Assembly: GCA_030064695.1 (NCBI GenBank)
Contig: JASHYV010000027.1
Coordinates: 1-27,319, forward strand
Length of the DNA stretch: 27,319 bases
Source of the DNA: Thermoplasmata archaeon
GTDB lineage: Archaea > Thermoplasmatota > Thermoplasmata > UBA184
Reading direction: 5' to 3'
Position numbers and translations under genes: made by a program. This document shows positions 13,695-20,933 of the stretch, piece by piece (positions within the stretch are counted from its first letter, which is position 1; the number at the start of each line of letters is the position of its first letter). The notes beneath the pieces were generated by a model that worked only from the letters and a program-made list of their open reading frames with translations, had not been told where the DNA came from and ran no database searches.

Positions 13695-16414
13695 GACTCG
13701 CTCACCCACAGGACCCCCCAGAGGCCCATGACCCACCCGGTCTGGGTTCCCGTCGTCGGCCCGGACTCCCCGTTCGGGTCGTAGGAGTACGCCACCGGCA
13801 CGGTGATGCCGTAGAGGTACACCCCCGGTGTCACAACGGCGGTCTCGGTCACGACCGAGTTGATCGTGAGCGGCGCGGAGAGCACCGCCGCCAGCCCCGT
13901 CGCGGGGACGATTCGCTCGAGACCGAACGGGTACGGCAGGGTGTAGTTGTGGGCGATGACGTACTGCTGCTGCGCGTTCGAGGCCGTGGACGTGACGTTG
14001 ACGAGATAGTTGGTGAGCCCGATGCTCGAGAGCGGCACCTCCCACGCGAACGAGACGTTCGCCCCGGCCGCGGGAACCTCGGCGGTGAGCGTAGGTCCCG
14101 GGACGGAGTAGTTGAACACGCCCTCGCCGTTGGCCACGAGATCAGACGATGCGGCGGTCACGACCGGCGGGTTGTAGATGTCCCCGCCCCCGCCGGTCGA
14201 CGAGAAGTCACTGAGGCTCTGGCCCGTGGACCCCGGTACCGGGAGCACGACGAGCGCGGAGAGGTCGACGCCGAACCACGGCCCGTCGTACTCGCCGTCC
14301 GGCGCGCCGTAGACGCCGGGAGCGCCGGGCGCGGTGAAGGCGGCGTAGGAGGTCGACCCCGGGACGACCTGGACGTCCACGACCGACTGGGTTCGGAACG
14401 GCACCAGCACCGATTGAGTCGCGCCCTCGGCCGTGAGGTTGAGCTGCACGGACGCTCCCGCGTAGACGACGATCGCGTTGTCGAACGAGCCGTTCACGGG
14501 GCCGGATTCGTGGACCGACCAGTAGTACTGCTGGCCCAGCATCGTCACGTACTCCGTGCCCGGCGGGTCGGAGGACGGGCTCGAGTCCCCGTTCGCCACG
14601 GAAAGCGTTCCGCTGGTCGCCGCCGCGACCACGAGCACCAGCAGCACCGTGACCGTGGCGATCCACGCGACCTCCGCCCGCTCTCGCGCCACCCTCGGCC
14701 GGCGCCGGGTGAACGGCACGTCGGCGACCGGCACGCGCGCCTTCGGGGGCGCCGTCGATTGGGCGGCCAGGCGCACCGCCTCGTCGAACGACAGGCCCGA
14801 GGCGCTGAACAGCTCGCCCCGGAAGACCGTGAGGAACCCGTTCGCGACCAGGAACAACTGGCCGCCGAGCATCACGATGATCCCGGCGAAGAGGAGCAGC
14901 TGGTCGGCCGTGATCGCCGGGACGATCGGGAGGATCACCTCGCGGCGCAGGACGCCGAGGCTCCCCAGCTGGTCCATCGCGAGCACGATCGTGGTACCGC
15001 CCACGACGGTGAACGCGAAGTGGGCCTGCGCGAGACGGGCCGAGAACCACTGGCGACCGGTCAGGATCGGGAAGAACGCGTAGAGCAGCGCGAACGCGCC
15101 GGCCACGATCGCGAGGATCGTGATGGCGTGGAAGTGCGCCAGGATGAACATGCTGTTGTGCAGGTCGACGTCGAACGGCACGTTCGCGTTGATCGGCCCC
15201 GTGAGCCCGCCGAAGATCGCTCCGCCGAAGGAGAGCGTCGCGAACAGGGCGACCGCGTTCCACTCCCACTGGCTCGCCGGCACGCCCTTCACCGTCATCC
15301 AGATCGAGAAGAACGTGATCGCGCTCGGCACGACGATGGCGTAGGAGAGCGCCTCGGTGAGCCAGATCGACCAGGCCGGCAGCGGGGCCAGGTACAGGTG
15401 GTGGATCCCGAGCAGAGGGGTCAGGACGACGAACAGGATCGCGGACAGGACCGCGAACCGGTAGCTGTAGACGGGCCGTCGGGCCAGGATCGGGATCAGG
15501 ACGTAGAGGCCGATGATCGGGAGCAGGAAGAGCACGTAGACGATCGCGTGCCCGAACATCCAGAAGATGACCTGGTTCACGAGCGGGCTCAGGGCCCAGC
15601 CGCCGTACGCGACCCCCAGGTCCCAACCGGCCGCGACCAGGAGAGGCACGTAGGTCAACGGCATCAGCACCAGGAGCCCGACGACGAACCAGAGGAAGAC
15701 CGGGTAGCGGCGACCGATCGTTTCCTGCGCGTGGGCGCGCCACCAGTCGAGGAGGTGGACGACCATCCAGCCGGTCCAGATCAGCAGGGCCGCCGCGAGC
15801 GCGATCCAGCCGAGGAAGAAGATCGCGGAGACGGCGTAACTGCTCTGCCCGGCCACGCCGAGGGGAGAGAGGAAGTACCAGCCCGTCGCCGGGAAGTAGT
15901 TGTCGTTGAACGGGAGGAGGTAGATCGGCCCCTGCAGGAGGAGCATCGACGCGTTGAGCAGTCCGACGGAGGTGTAGAGGCTCCACTTGTGCCGGGGCGT
16001 GATCCCGAGCGCGTTGATCGCGAGCAGCCCGACCACGGCGATCTCGATCTGCTGGGCGAAGCCGAACAGCTCCCGGATCCCGTGGAGCGTGATCGAGGAG
16101 TAGATCTCCTGGAGCGTGAGGTGGAGGGGCGACTGGGTCGCGTACGCGACGACCTGCGACTGGTACCCGAACGCGTCGAAGCCGCCGACCGCGCCCCAGA
16201 CGAGGCCCGCGATCAGCATCAGCATCGTGATCCGGGTCATCCAGTCCCGCTGGAGCAGGAAGACGCGGTCGAACAGCCGGAGCTTGGCGAGGCGGCTCCG
16301 GATCGCCTCCTCGGTATCGTCGAGGAACTGGAGGAGCGCCGGTGGGCGCTCGAAGACCGGGACGCTCTCTTCCTCCGCGCCGGTCTGCGAGGGTCGTCGA
16401 TCGATCCCGACCAT
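13691..16414 (-). CDS. Haem-copper oxidase: subunit I fused to a CuA-less subunit II
   Basis: This 907-residue protein carries an N-terminal haem-copper oxidase subunit I (about 50-540). H111 and H429 would bind the low-spin haem, H427 the high-spin haem, and H289 (FGHAIVY, with Y293), H338 and H339 CuB, so the oxygen-reducing site is complete. A further helix (582-600) leads to a subunit-II-like cupredoxin domain (about 620-727). In the CuA loop the two cysteines are replaced by D706 and D710, the first His by Q667 and the second by F714. There is no cysteine anywhere in the protein. A second beta-rich extracellular domain (about 750-905) follows. Sequence style is closest to B-type enzymes. 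Loss of CuA suggests a quinol or other non-cytochrome-c donor. Confidence 0.9.
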   Translation of the reverse strand: MVGIDRRPSQTGAEEESVPVFERPPALLQFLDDTEEAIRSRLAKLRLFDRVFLLQRDWMTRITMLMLIAGLVWGAVGGFDAFGYQSQVVAYATQSPLHLTLQEIYSSITLHGIRELFGFAQQIEIAVVGLLAINALGITPRHKWSLYTSVGLLNASMLLLQGPIYLLPFNDNYFPATGWYFLSPLGVAGQSSYAVSAIFFLGWIALAAALLIWTGWMVVHLLDWWRAHAQETIGRRYPVFLWFVVGLLVLMPLTYVPLLVAAGWDLGVAYGGWALSPLVNQVIFWMFGHAIVYVLFLLPIIGLYVLIPILARRPVYSYRFAVLSAILFVVLTPLLGIHHLYLAPLPAWSIWLTEALSYAIVVPSAITFFSIWMTVKGVPASQWEWNAVALFATLSFGGAIFGGLTGPINANVPFDVDLHNSMFILAHFHAITILAIVAGAFALLYAFFPILTGRQWFSARLAQAHFAFTVVGGTTIVLAMDQLGSLGVLRREVILPIVPAITADQLLLFAGIIVMLGGQLFLVANGFLTVFRGELFSASGLSFDEAVRLAAQSTAPPKARVPVADVPFTRRRPRVARERAEVAWIATVTVLLVLVVAAATSGTLSVANGDSSPSSDPPGTEYVTMLGQQYYWSVHESGPVNGSFDNAIVVYAGASVQLNLTAEGATQSVLVPFRTQSVVDVQVVPGSTSYAAFTAPGAPGVYGAPDGEYDGPWFGVDLSALVVLPVPGSTGQSLSDFSSTGGGGDIYNPPVVTAASSDLVANGEGVFNYSVPGPTLTAEVPAAGANVSFAWEVPLSSIGLTNYLVNVTSTASNAQQQYVIAHNYTLPYPFGLERIVPATGLAAVLSAPLTINSVVTETAVVTPGVYLYGITVPVAYSYDPNGESGPTTGTQTGWVMGLWGVLWVSES

Positions 16415-16455
16415 GGCCCGGAACGGCCGTCTCCCCCGACGTACCGGCGGGCCCG

Positions 16456-16460
16456 TTTAT
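16456..16460 (-). promoter_or_regulatory. Probable TATA box for the oxidase operon
   Basis: Plus-strand TTTAT (ATAAA in minus sense) is 42-46 nt before the ATG at 16414. A GGGGGAG purine run lies 17-23 nt before the ATG, rather far for a Shine-Dalgarno site, so the leader is not clearly explained. Confidence 0.4.
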
Positions 16461-16547
16461 GCGAAAGCGGCTCAACTCCGGCGAGGGCGGCCTCGCCGAA
16501 GGGCCGAAGACCCTATCCCCGTCCCCGACGAGTGTGAGCGGGATCGG

Positions 16548-17501
16548 ATGGTGGACTGGGACTCCCGACAGTATCTTCGGTTCGAACGGGAGCGAACGCT
16601 CCCGGGTCTCGATCTCGCGCGGCGCGTCGAGCTCGAACGGGTGGAACGGGCGGTCGACCTCGGCTGCGGGCCCGGAACCAGCACGCGCGCGATCGGCGAG
16701 CGATGGCCCTCGGCCCGGCTCACGGGGGTCGACAGCTCTCCGGAGATGTTGGCGAGCGCCCGGGCGTCCCGAATCCGGGCCGAGTGGGTCCTCTCCGACC
16801 TGCGGAAGTTCCGGCCTCCCGCGCCGGTCGACCTGGTCTTCTCGAACGCCGCGCTTCAGTGGATCCCGGACCATCGCCACGAGCTACCGCGGCTCTGGAC
16901 GCTCGTCGCGGAGTCCGGCGCTCTCGCCTTCCAGGTCCCGGCTCCCGGTCCTGAGCGCGAGCGATGGGACGCGCCCTTGAACGCGCTCCTCCGATCCCCG
17001 CAGTGGCGCGATCGAATCGCGGTGAGCTCGCCCGCCGAGAACGTGCTCACCCTCGCGGACTACTACGACCTGCTCGCCCCGCTCGCCGAACAAGTCGATC
17101 TCTGGGACACCGTCTACGTTCACGTCCTCGCGTCCGCCCACGAGGTCGTGGAGTGGCTCAAGGGGACGGCCCTACGTCCCGTGTTCGCGTCGCTCACCGA
17201 TCCGGCCCAGCGGGACCGGTTCGTGGGCCAGTTCGCGCGGGCGATCTCCGGGGCCTACCCGCCTACGCCCCAGGGGTCCACACTGTTCCCGTTCCGCCGA
17301 CGATTCGTCGTCGCATACCGGACCGCGATCGTGGGGTCAGGCTCAAATCCGACCGCGGTCGTCGGCCCGACCTCCCATGAGCGCTCCTCCGTCGTCCACC
17401 GGCGCCTCCGTGCCGCCCGCCCCCGTCCGCGACCAGTCGCTCCGCGTTCGGGGCGCGGTCATCCTCGTGCTGGTCGTCGTCGAGATCTTCATCGGGAATG
17501 A
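16548..17501 (+). CDS. Trans-aconitate-type methyltransferase with run-on C terminus
   Basis: This protein begins MVDWDSRQYLRFERERT and has motif I AVDLGCGPG (35-43), then LTGVDSSPEMLASAR. This closely resembles E. coli Tam, which methylates trans-aconitate. DLVFSNAALQWIPDH is the corresponding motif IV region. Tam-family proteins end near the equivalent of FVVAYRTA (about residue 260). Here the frame continues to residue 317 and overlaps the next gene by 125 nt with an Arg/Pro-rich tail that looks like out-of-frame reading. A second frame ends in TGA at 17378-17380, overlapping the ATG at 17377; one extra G in the G4 run at 17333-17336 would connect to it. The ATG at 16548 is the first plausible start. 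Confidence 0.8.
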   Translation: MVDWDSRQYLRFERERTLPGLDLARRVELERVERAVDLGCGPGTSTRAIGERWPSARLTGVDSSPEMLASARASRIRAEWVLSDLRKFRPPAPVDLVFSNAALQWIPDHRHELPRLWTLVAESGALAFQVPAPGPERERWDAPLNALLRSPQWRDRIAVSSPAENVLTLADYYDLLAPLAEQVDLWDTVYVHVLASAHEVVEWLKGTALRPVFASLTDPAQRDRFVGQFARAISGAYPPTPQGSTLFPFRRRFVVAYRTAIVGSGSNPTAVVGPTSHERSSVVHRRLRAARPRPRPVAPRSGRGHPRAGRRRDLHRE

Positions 17502-17826
17502 GCTCGCCGTCGCCGGAAGCCCGTATCCGGATGGCTGGCTCGCCGCCCACGTCGTCGTGGGTCTCCTCCTACTCGGGGTCGCCGGCCACGCCGCGCGGAT
17601 CTCGATGCGGCTGCCCAAGGCGAGCGTGCGGGTCGCGGCCGTGGTCACGGTCCTCGCCGTCCTCGGGGCCTTCGCCTCCGGTCTCGCGTTCCTCTTCGCC
17701 GGCGAGACCAACGCGGCGCTCTACGGGATGGAGGGATTCGCGGTCGTGGCGCTCCTGGGATCCCTTCTACTCCTGGTACTGGGCGGTGTGACGGTCCGGC
17801 CGCCCACGACGGCGCAGCCCGCCTAG
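17377..17826 (+). CDS. Four-helix membrane protein
   Basis: This 149-residue protein has four predicted membrane helices at about 26-46, 54-72, 84-108 and 117-139, with a Pro/Ser-rich N terminus. No family is recognised with confidence. Helix 2 carries two histidines, H58 and H71, spaced 13 residues apart so that they would lie near opposite ends of the helix. Haem-binding cytochrome-b561-like proteins use such histidines in pairs across helices, but the second pair is missing. A possible TATA element (CAAAT, about 17344-17348) sits about 30 nt before the ATG. Its stop shares CTAG with the convergent CDF gene. Confidence 0.7.
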   Translation: MSAPPSSTGASVPPAPVRDQSLRVRGAVILVLVVVEIFIGNELAVAGSPYPDGWLAAHVVVGLLLLGVAGHAARISMRLPKASVRVAAVVTVLAVLGAFASGLAFLFAGETNAALYGMEGFAVVALLGSLLLLVLGGVTVRPPTTAQPA

Positions 17827-18737
17827 CCGGCGGACGGCGCCGGCGGCGCCTCGAGCTCGAAGGTGGCGTGGACGATCCCGAACTCCCGCTCCACCAGGGT
17901 TCGGAGCTGGCTCAGGACGTTCATCCCCTCGCGCATCGACATCTCCGCCACCTCGACATGGGCGGTGAGGCAGACGAGAGAGTCGCAGACGGCCCAGACG
18001 TGCACGTCGTGGACCTCCTTCACCCCGGGGACCTCCCGGGCCCGACGCGTGATGGCCTCGACCGACAGGCCCCGGGGGATCCGCTCCGTGAGCACCTCCC
18101 AGCCCGCCCGGAGCAAGGGCACGCTCTCGTAGACCAGGATCGCGGCGATCACGAGCGCCGCCAAGGAATCGGCGACGGCCCAGGCCGGGTTCACGAGGAT
18201 CGTGACCCCCGCCCCCAGCAGCGCGGCGGTGATCGCCAGGTCGGTCGCGAGATGGGCCAGCACGCTGCGGAGGTTCAGGTCGCGGACCGGTCCCGAGACC
18301 CGACCCAGCACCCGCAGGTTCACGACCCGCAGGGCGAGCACCGGCAGAGCCGCGACCAGGATCCAGACCGGGTCGACCGGGCCGGCGAAGGACGTCGAGT
18401 GGAGCAGCGCTTCCGACGCCAACCACCCGAACGCCGCGCCGGTGCCGAGGATCAATAGGCCGTTCAGCAGGCCCGCGAAGACCTCGAACCGGTGGGTGCC
18501 GAACGTGAACTCCGATCGGGACCCCCGGCCGGCCGACCGCAGGGCCGACCACGAGAGACCGAACGCCAGCAGGTCGGGCACGTCATGGACCGCGTCGACC
18601 GTCAACGAGAGACTGTGCGACAGGAACGCACCCACTGCCTCGATGGCCAGGATGACGGCCGAGAGCTCCACCGCGAGCCGAAGGCCGCGCAGGATGCCAG
18701 CCTCGGCTTCCGCCTCTCCGTGGTGGAGCTCGGGCAT
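17823..18737 (-). CDS. Cation diffusion facilitator metal exporter (ZitB/CzcD type)
   Basis: This 304-residue CDF transporter exports divalent metals such as Zn(II) or Co(II) in exchange for protons. It has six predicted helices and a C-terminal cytoplasmic ferredoxin-like domain (about 215-295). The transport site is intact: D48 and H51-x3-D55 (DAVHDVPD) in helix 2 and H162-x3-D166 (AHLATD) in helix 5. The family motif FTFGTHRFEVFAGLLNGLLIL is clear. Histidines H5 and H6 are near the N terminus. It begins 33 nt after the stop of a CsoR-type repressor, with no own TATA box seen, so the metal sensor and exporter are one operon. Confidence 0.92.
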   Translation of the reverse strand: MPELHHGEAEAEAGILRGLRLAVELSAVILAIEAVGAFLSHSLSLTVDAVHDVPDLLAFGLSWSALRSAGRGSRSEFTFGTHRFEVFAGLLNGLLILGTGAAFGWLASEALLHSTSFAGPVDPVWILVAALPVLALRVVNLRVLGRVSGPVRDLNLRSVLAHLATDLAITAALLGAGVTILVNPAWAVADSLAALVIAAILVYESVPLLRAGWEVLTERIPRGLSVEAITRRAREVPGVKEVHDVHVWAVCDSLVCLTAHVEVAEMSMREGMNVLSQLRTLVEREFGIVHATFELEAPPAPSAG

Positions 18738-18770
18738 GAGCTGCCGTCCTCGACCGGCTGCGAGCCGCGC

Positions 18771-19034
18771 CTAGAGCGCGCTCGCGACCACGTCGCGGAG
18801 CTCCTGCACGATGGGCGCGAGGCGGCGACGGTCTGCGCCCGCGTCCGCGCACTCCTGGGCCAGGTCGTCGACCATCGCCCGCATCACCGCCTCCAGGGCC
18901 GCTCGCACCGCGGAGATCTGGTGCACGAGCTCCGGGTAGGGGCGCCCCTCGTGCGCCATCCGGTGGAGTGCGTGCACGTGGCCTTCGATCCGCGCGAGTC
19001 GGGCCTCGATGTCGTGGAGCTGGCTGCCGGGCAT
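18771..19034 (-). CDS. CsoR/RcnR-family metal-sensing repressor
   Basis: This 87-residue all-helical protein of the DUF156 family contains RLARIEGHVHALHRMAHEGR and VHQISAVRAALEAVM, the core of CsoR/RcnR/FrmR repressors, which form tetramers and leave DNA on binding metal or another effector. Of the three CsoR copper ligands (Cys, His, Cys), only the last Cys (C62) is kept. The first Cys position is Tyr (Y33) and the His position is Leu. The protein instead has N-terminal histidines H7, H19, H21, H24 and H28. So it is unlikely to be a Cu(I) sensor of the standard kind. It probably regulates its own operon with the CDF exporter. Confidence 0.88.
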   Translation of the reverse strand: MPGSQLHDIEARLARIEGHVHALHRMAHEGRPYPELVHQISAVRAALEAVMRAMVDDLAQECADAGADRRRLAPIVQELRDVVASAL

Positions 19035-19084
19035 ATCCCCTCGGGGGGGAAGGGATAGAGCGGAGCCTCTTAACGGCTATCCCT
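19034..19084 (-). promoter_or_regulatory. csoR-cdf promoter with inverted-repeat operator
   Basis: An 8-bp perfect inverted repeat, AGGGATAG (19051-19058) and CTATCCCT (19077-19084), flanks an 18-bp spacer that contains the minus-strand TATA candidate TTAAGAG (19073-19067). A third TATCCCC copy (19034-19040) overlaps the start codon and runs into a G7 tract. G/C tracts flanked by A/T in inverted arrangement are the usual operators of this repressor family. GAGGGG immediately before the ATG can serve as a Shine-Dalgarno site. Confidence 0.6.
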
Positions 19085-19247
19085 CCACCGCTCGGGGCGC
19101 GCGATCGAAGGACTGACATTTGTTCGGCTTCCCCGGGGGCATCCGCGCTCTGGATCACGGGCGCGACTCGGGCCAAGGTCGGAGGGTCGGTTCGGCTCTC
19201 GTTCCGAGTTATGAGCGCGCGAAGGTTGCTCCGCGCGAGAGGAGGGC
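19085..19247. other. Intergenic segment before the acetyltransferase
   Basis: This is the largest gene-free stretch in the window apart from the adjoining csoR promoter. I see no coding potential. A TATA-like AGTTATGA (about 19207-19214) is some 38 nt before the ATG at 19248, and GGAGGG (19241-19246) sits directly in front of that ATG as a Shine-Dalgarno site, although only 1-2 nt away. Confidence 0.45.
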
Positions 19248-19919
19248 ATGGGTGCATCTCCGGTTCAAGGCTCCCCGCGGACCGGTTCGCCCGGTCCCGC
19301 GGTCTCGGTCCTTCTGGCCGCTTCGGCCGACATCGGCCCGATCAGCGCCGTGTTGGGCCGGGCCTTTTCCACCGATCCGGTGTTCGCTTGGATGCTCCCG
19401 GGAGCCTCGACACGGGAGCCCCGCGCGCGCCGCGTGTTCCGCACGATGCTGCGGACCGAGGCGATGCAGCATGGAGGGGTCGAGGTGGCTCGCGCCGACG
19501 GACGCGCGGTCGGCGCCGCGATCTGGCTTCCGCCCCGCCACTGGGCGCCGAGCGCCTCGCAGCAGCTTCGGGCTCTCCCTGGGTACCTCCGCGCCTTCGG
19601 CGGGCGCCTCGGCTCTGCCGCGGCGCTTCTGCAGTCGCTCGCCCGCGCCCATCCCAGTGAACCGCACTGGTACCTGTTGGCCATCGGGGTAGTCCCCGAG
19701 CTCCAGGGACGCGGCGTGGCCGGCACCCTGCTACGGTCTCGGCTCGAGCGCTGCGACCGGTCGGGCGAGCCCGCCTATCTGGAAGCCTCCAACCCGACGG
19801 GGATCCCGCTCTACCAGCACTTCGGCTTCCAGTCCCGCCCGGTCCCGCCGCTGCCCGCCGGAGCACCTCCGATCACGCCGATGTGGCGCCCTCCAGCTCC
19901 CGTAGCCTCGAACCCGTAG
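19248..19919 (+). CDS. GNAT-family N-acetyltransferase
   Basis: This 223-residue protein has the GNAT fold. The acetyl-CoA-binding motif A is in LLAIGVVPELQGRGVAGTLL, with the Q/R-x-x-G-x-G/A loop QGRGVAG. Motif B appears as AYLEASNPTGIPLYQHFGF. The strand-turn-helix start, VSVLLAASADIGPISAVLGRAF, is also typical. The acceptor cannot be predicted; members with this N-terminal layout acetylate small amines or antibiotics. It is a single-gene unit between the csoR operon (divergent) and tRNA-Leu (convergent). The ATG at 19248 is preceded by GGAGGG, one of the stronger Shine-Dalgarno sequences in the window, although spaced very closely. Confidence 0.85.
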   Translation: MGASPVQGSPRTGSPGPAVSVLLAASADIGPISAVLGRAFSTDPVFAWMLPGASTREPRARRVFRTMLRTEAMQHGGVEVARADGRAVGAAIWLPPRHWAPSASQQLRALPGYLRAFGGRLGSAAALLQSLARAHPSEPHWYLLAIGVVPELQGRGVAGTLLRSRLERCDRSGEPAYLEASNPTGIPLYQHFGFQSRPVPPLPAGAPPITPMWRPPAPVASNP

Positions 19920-19979
19920 CGGACCGGGCACGCGGAAGGCGAGGCGTTTCGGGCGAAGGGCGTTGCGAGCGAGCTCACG

Positions 19980-20062
19980 TGCCGGGGCCAGGATTCGAAC
20001 CTGGGAACTCCTGCGAGAGCAGATCTTGAGTCTGCCGCCTTTGGCCGCTCGGCCACCCCGGC
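19980..20062 (-). tRNA. tRNA-Leu (anticodon CAA)
   Basis: Read on the minus strand, a perfect 7-bp acceptor stem GCCGGGG/CCCCGGC brackets the gene, with discriminator A at 19980. The anticodon stem GCAGA/TCTGC encloses the loop CTCAAGA, giving anticodon CAA (codon UUG, Leu). A long variable arm (class II, as for Leu and Ser) and the T loop GGTTCGAATCC are present. The length is 83 nt. No intron is present, although archaeal tRNA-Leu(CAA) genes often have one, and CCA is not encoded. Confidence 0.95.
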
Positions 20063-20088
20063 GCAGGGGCCCGAAGGAGGGACGCGGG

Positions 20089-20095
20089 TTATTCC
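20089..20095 (-). promoter_or_regulatory. tRNA-Leu TATA box overlapping the RNase P gene stop
   Basis: Minus-strand GGAATAA at 20095-20089 contains the TAA stop of the RNase P protein gene and is centred about 30 nt before the tRNA 5' end at 20062, the normal archaeal distance. Confidence 0.55.
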
Positions 20096-20535
20096 TCTTC
20101 CGCTCCCTCGTCCGGCTCGAAGGACTCGGTATCGACCGGGTTCCCGACGAGGGCGGACTCCTCCCGTGGCGCCGGGCTACGAGCCGTCGGCTCCGATTGC
20201 GTGGCGAGAGGTCTCGAGCGTATGCGGGTTCGTCGCGTGCGGCCGCACCGGAGGCAGGTCCTCACTCGGACCCCTCGGCGCAGCCGGGTGCGCACGGTCC
20301 GACCCTCGACCCAGAAGACCGTGCAGCCTCGGCAGTGCAGCTCCCGGTACTCGGACAAGAGGCGCACGTTGTACCGCATGCCGACTCGGCGGGCGAGTTC
20401 GACGTACCGGTCCGCGAGCTCGGGGTGCCCCGTGGCCGCCTCCCGCTCGGCCAGCGCGAACAGGTCGTCCACGCGCTCCCGAGCGATCCGCACCATCGCG
20501 CCGGTCCGACGGCCCCGTCGGCCGCCGCTTCTCAT
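20089..20535 (-). CDS. rnp4: RNase P protein component 4 (Rpp21)
   Basis: This 148-residue archaeal Rpp21 homologue is part of the RNase P holoenzyme that removes tRNA 5' leaders; together with Rpp29 it aids substrate recognition. The N-terminal helices carry ARERVDDLFALAEREA and ELADRYVELARRVGMRYNVRL, the family signature. A zinc ribbon follows with C68-x2-C71 and C94-x2-C97. The last 35 residues form a disordered acidic tail ending EPDEGAEEE, longer than usual. The ATG at 20535 overlaps the TGA of the upstream double-zinc-ribbon gene (ATGA). The tRNA-Leu gene lies 26 nt downstream on the same strand, a direct substrate of the enzyme. Confidence 0.92.
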   Translation of the reverse strand: MRSGGRRGRRTGAMVRIARERVDDLFALAEREAATGHPELADRYVELARRVGMRYNVRLLSEYRELHCRGCTVFWVEGRTVRTRLRRGVRVRTCLRCGRTRRTRIRSRPLATQSEPTARSPAPREESALVGNPVDTESFEPDEGAEEE

Positions 20536-20888
20536 GGGGTCTGAGGTTGCTGGCACACCGGGCAGTAGACAGCGGCCCGCGATATGACGGTTCGGCAGCG
20601 CACGCAGTACTTCCCGTTCGGCGGCGGAGGCATCGCGGCCGTCGCTCCGGGGAAGGAGCTCGCCAGCACGGCATAGCCCGCGGGCGGTGGTGCCACGGAA
20701 TACGGCGGGGCCGTGGGGGCGGGCGGAGGCGGGACCGCCGGCATACCCACCCCCGCCCCGGGCGGCGCTCCCGGAGGCGGAGGGGGTGGAGGCGGAGCGG
20801 CGCCTCCCTGGGGTAGAGTGTATCCGCACTTCGTGCAGAAGAGCGCTCCATCGGGAGCGAGCTCGCCGCAATGCAGGCAGACCGTCAC
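20532..20888 (-). CDS. Double zinc-ribbon protein with proline-rich linker
   Basis: This 118-residue protein has two zinc ribbons, C4-x2-C7/C18-x2-C21 and C95-x2-C98/C109-x2-C112, joined by about 70 residues of Pro/Ala/Gly, including a run of eight prolines. I chose the GTG at 20888 over the ATG at 20912. It lies 26 nt behind a TATA box and starts the protein right at the first ribbon; the ATG overlaps the TATA box itself. The protein is coupled to RNase P protein 4 by an ATGA overlap, so a role in RNA metabolism or as an adaptor is possible. Function unknown. Confidence 0.7.
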   Translation of the reverse strand: MTVCLHCGELAPDGALFCTKCGYTLPQGGAAPPPPPPPPGAPPGAGVGMPAVPPPPAPTAPPYSVAPPPAGYAVLASSFPGATAAMPPPPNGKYCVRCRTVISRAAVYCPVCQQPQTP

Positions 20889-20900
20889 GAAGAGGGCAAG

Positions 20901-20917
20901 ATTAATGGGCATTTATC
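20901..20917. promoter_or_regulatory. Compact divergent promoter
   Basis: Only 45 bp separate the GTG starts at 20888 (minus) and 20934 (plus). The AT-rich core holds ATTAAT (20901-20906), about 30 nt before the plus start, and TTTATC (20912-20917), which in minus sense is about 26 nt before the minus start. The two TATA elements are thus interleaved, with each lying between its partner and the opposite gene. Confidence 0.6.
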
Positions 20918-20933
20918 GCCGTCCGGGACCACG

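Noticed and set aside
13949..16537. Very long open frame (862 codons) on the plus strand opposite the oxidase gene
   Set aside because: It is Arg/Asp/Glu/His-rich with no domain, and lies antisense to a gene with all catalytic residues; it is a GC-rich shadow frame.
14208..16880. 890-codon second minus-strand frame across the oxidase gene
   Set aside because: Its composition (Arg, Pro, Asp, Gly) is typical of reading GC-rich DNA out of frame; the oxidase frame carries the haem ligands.
20889..20912. ATG at 20912 as the start of the double-zinc-ribbon gene
   Set aside because: It overlaps its own TATA box; the GTG at 20888 is at 26 nt and begins directly at the zinc ribbon.
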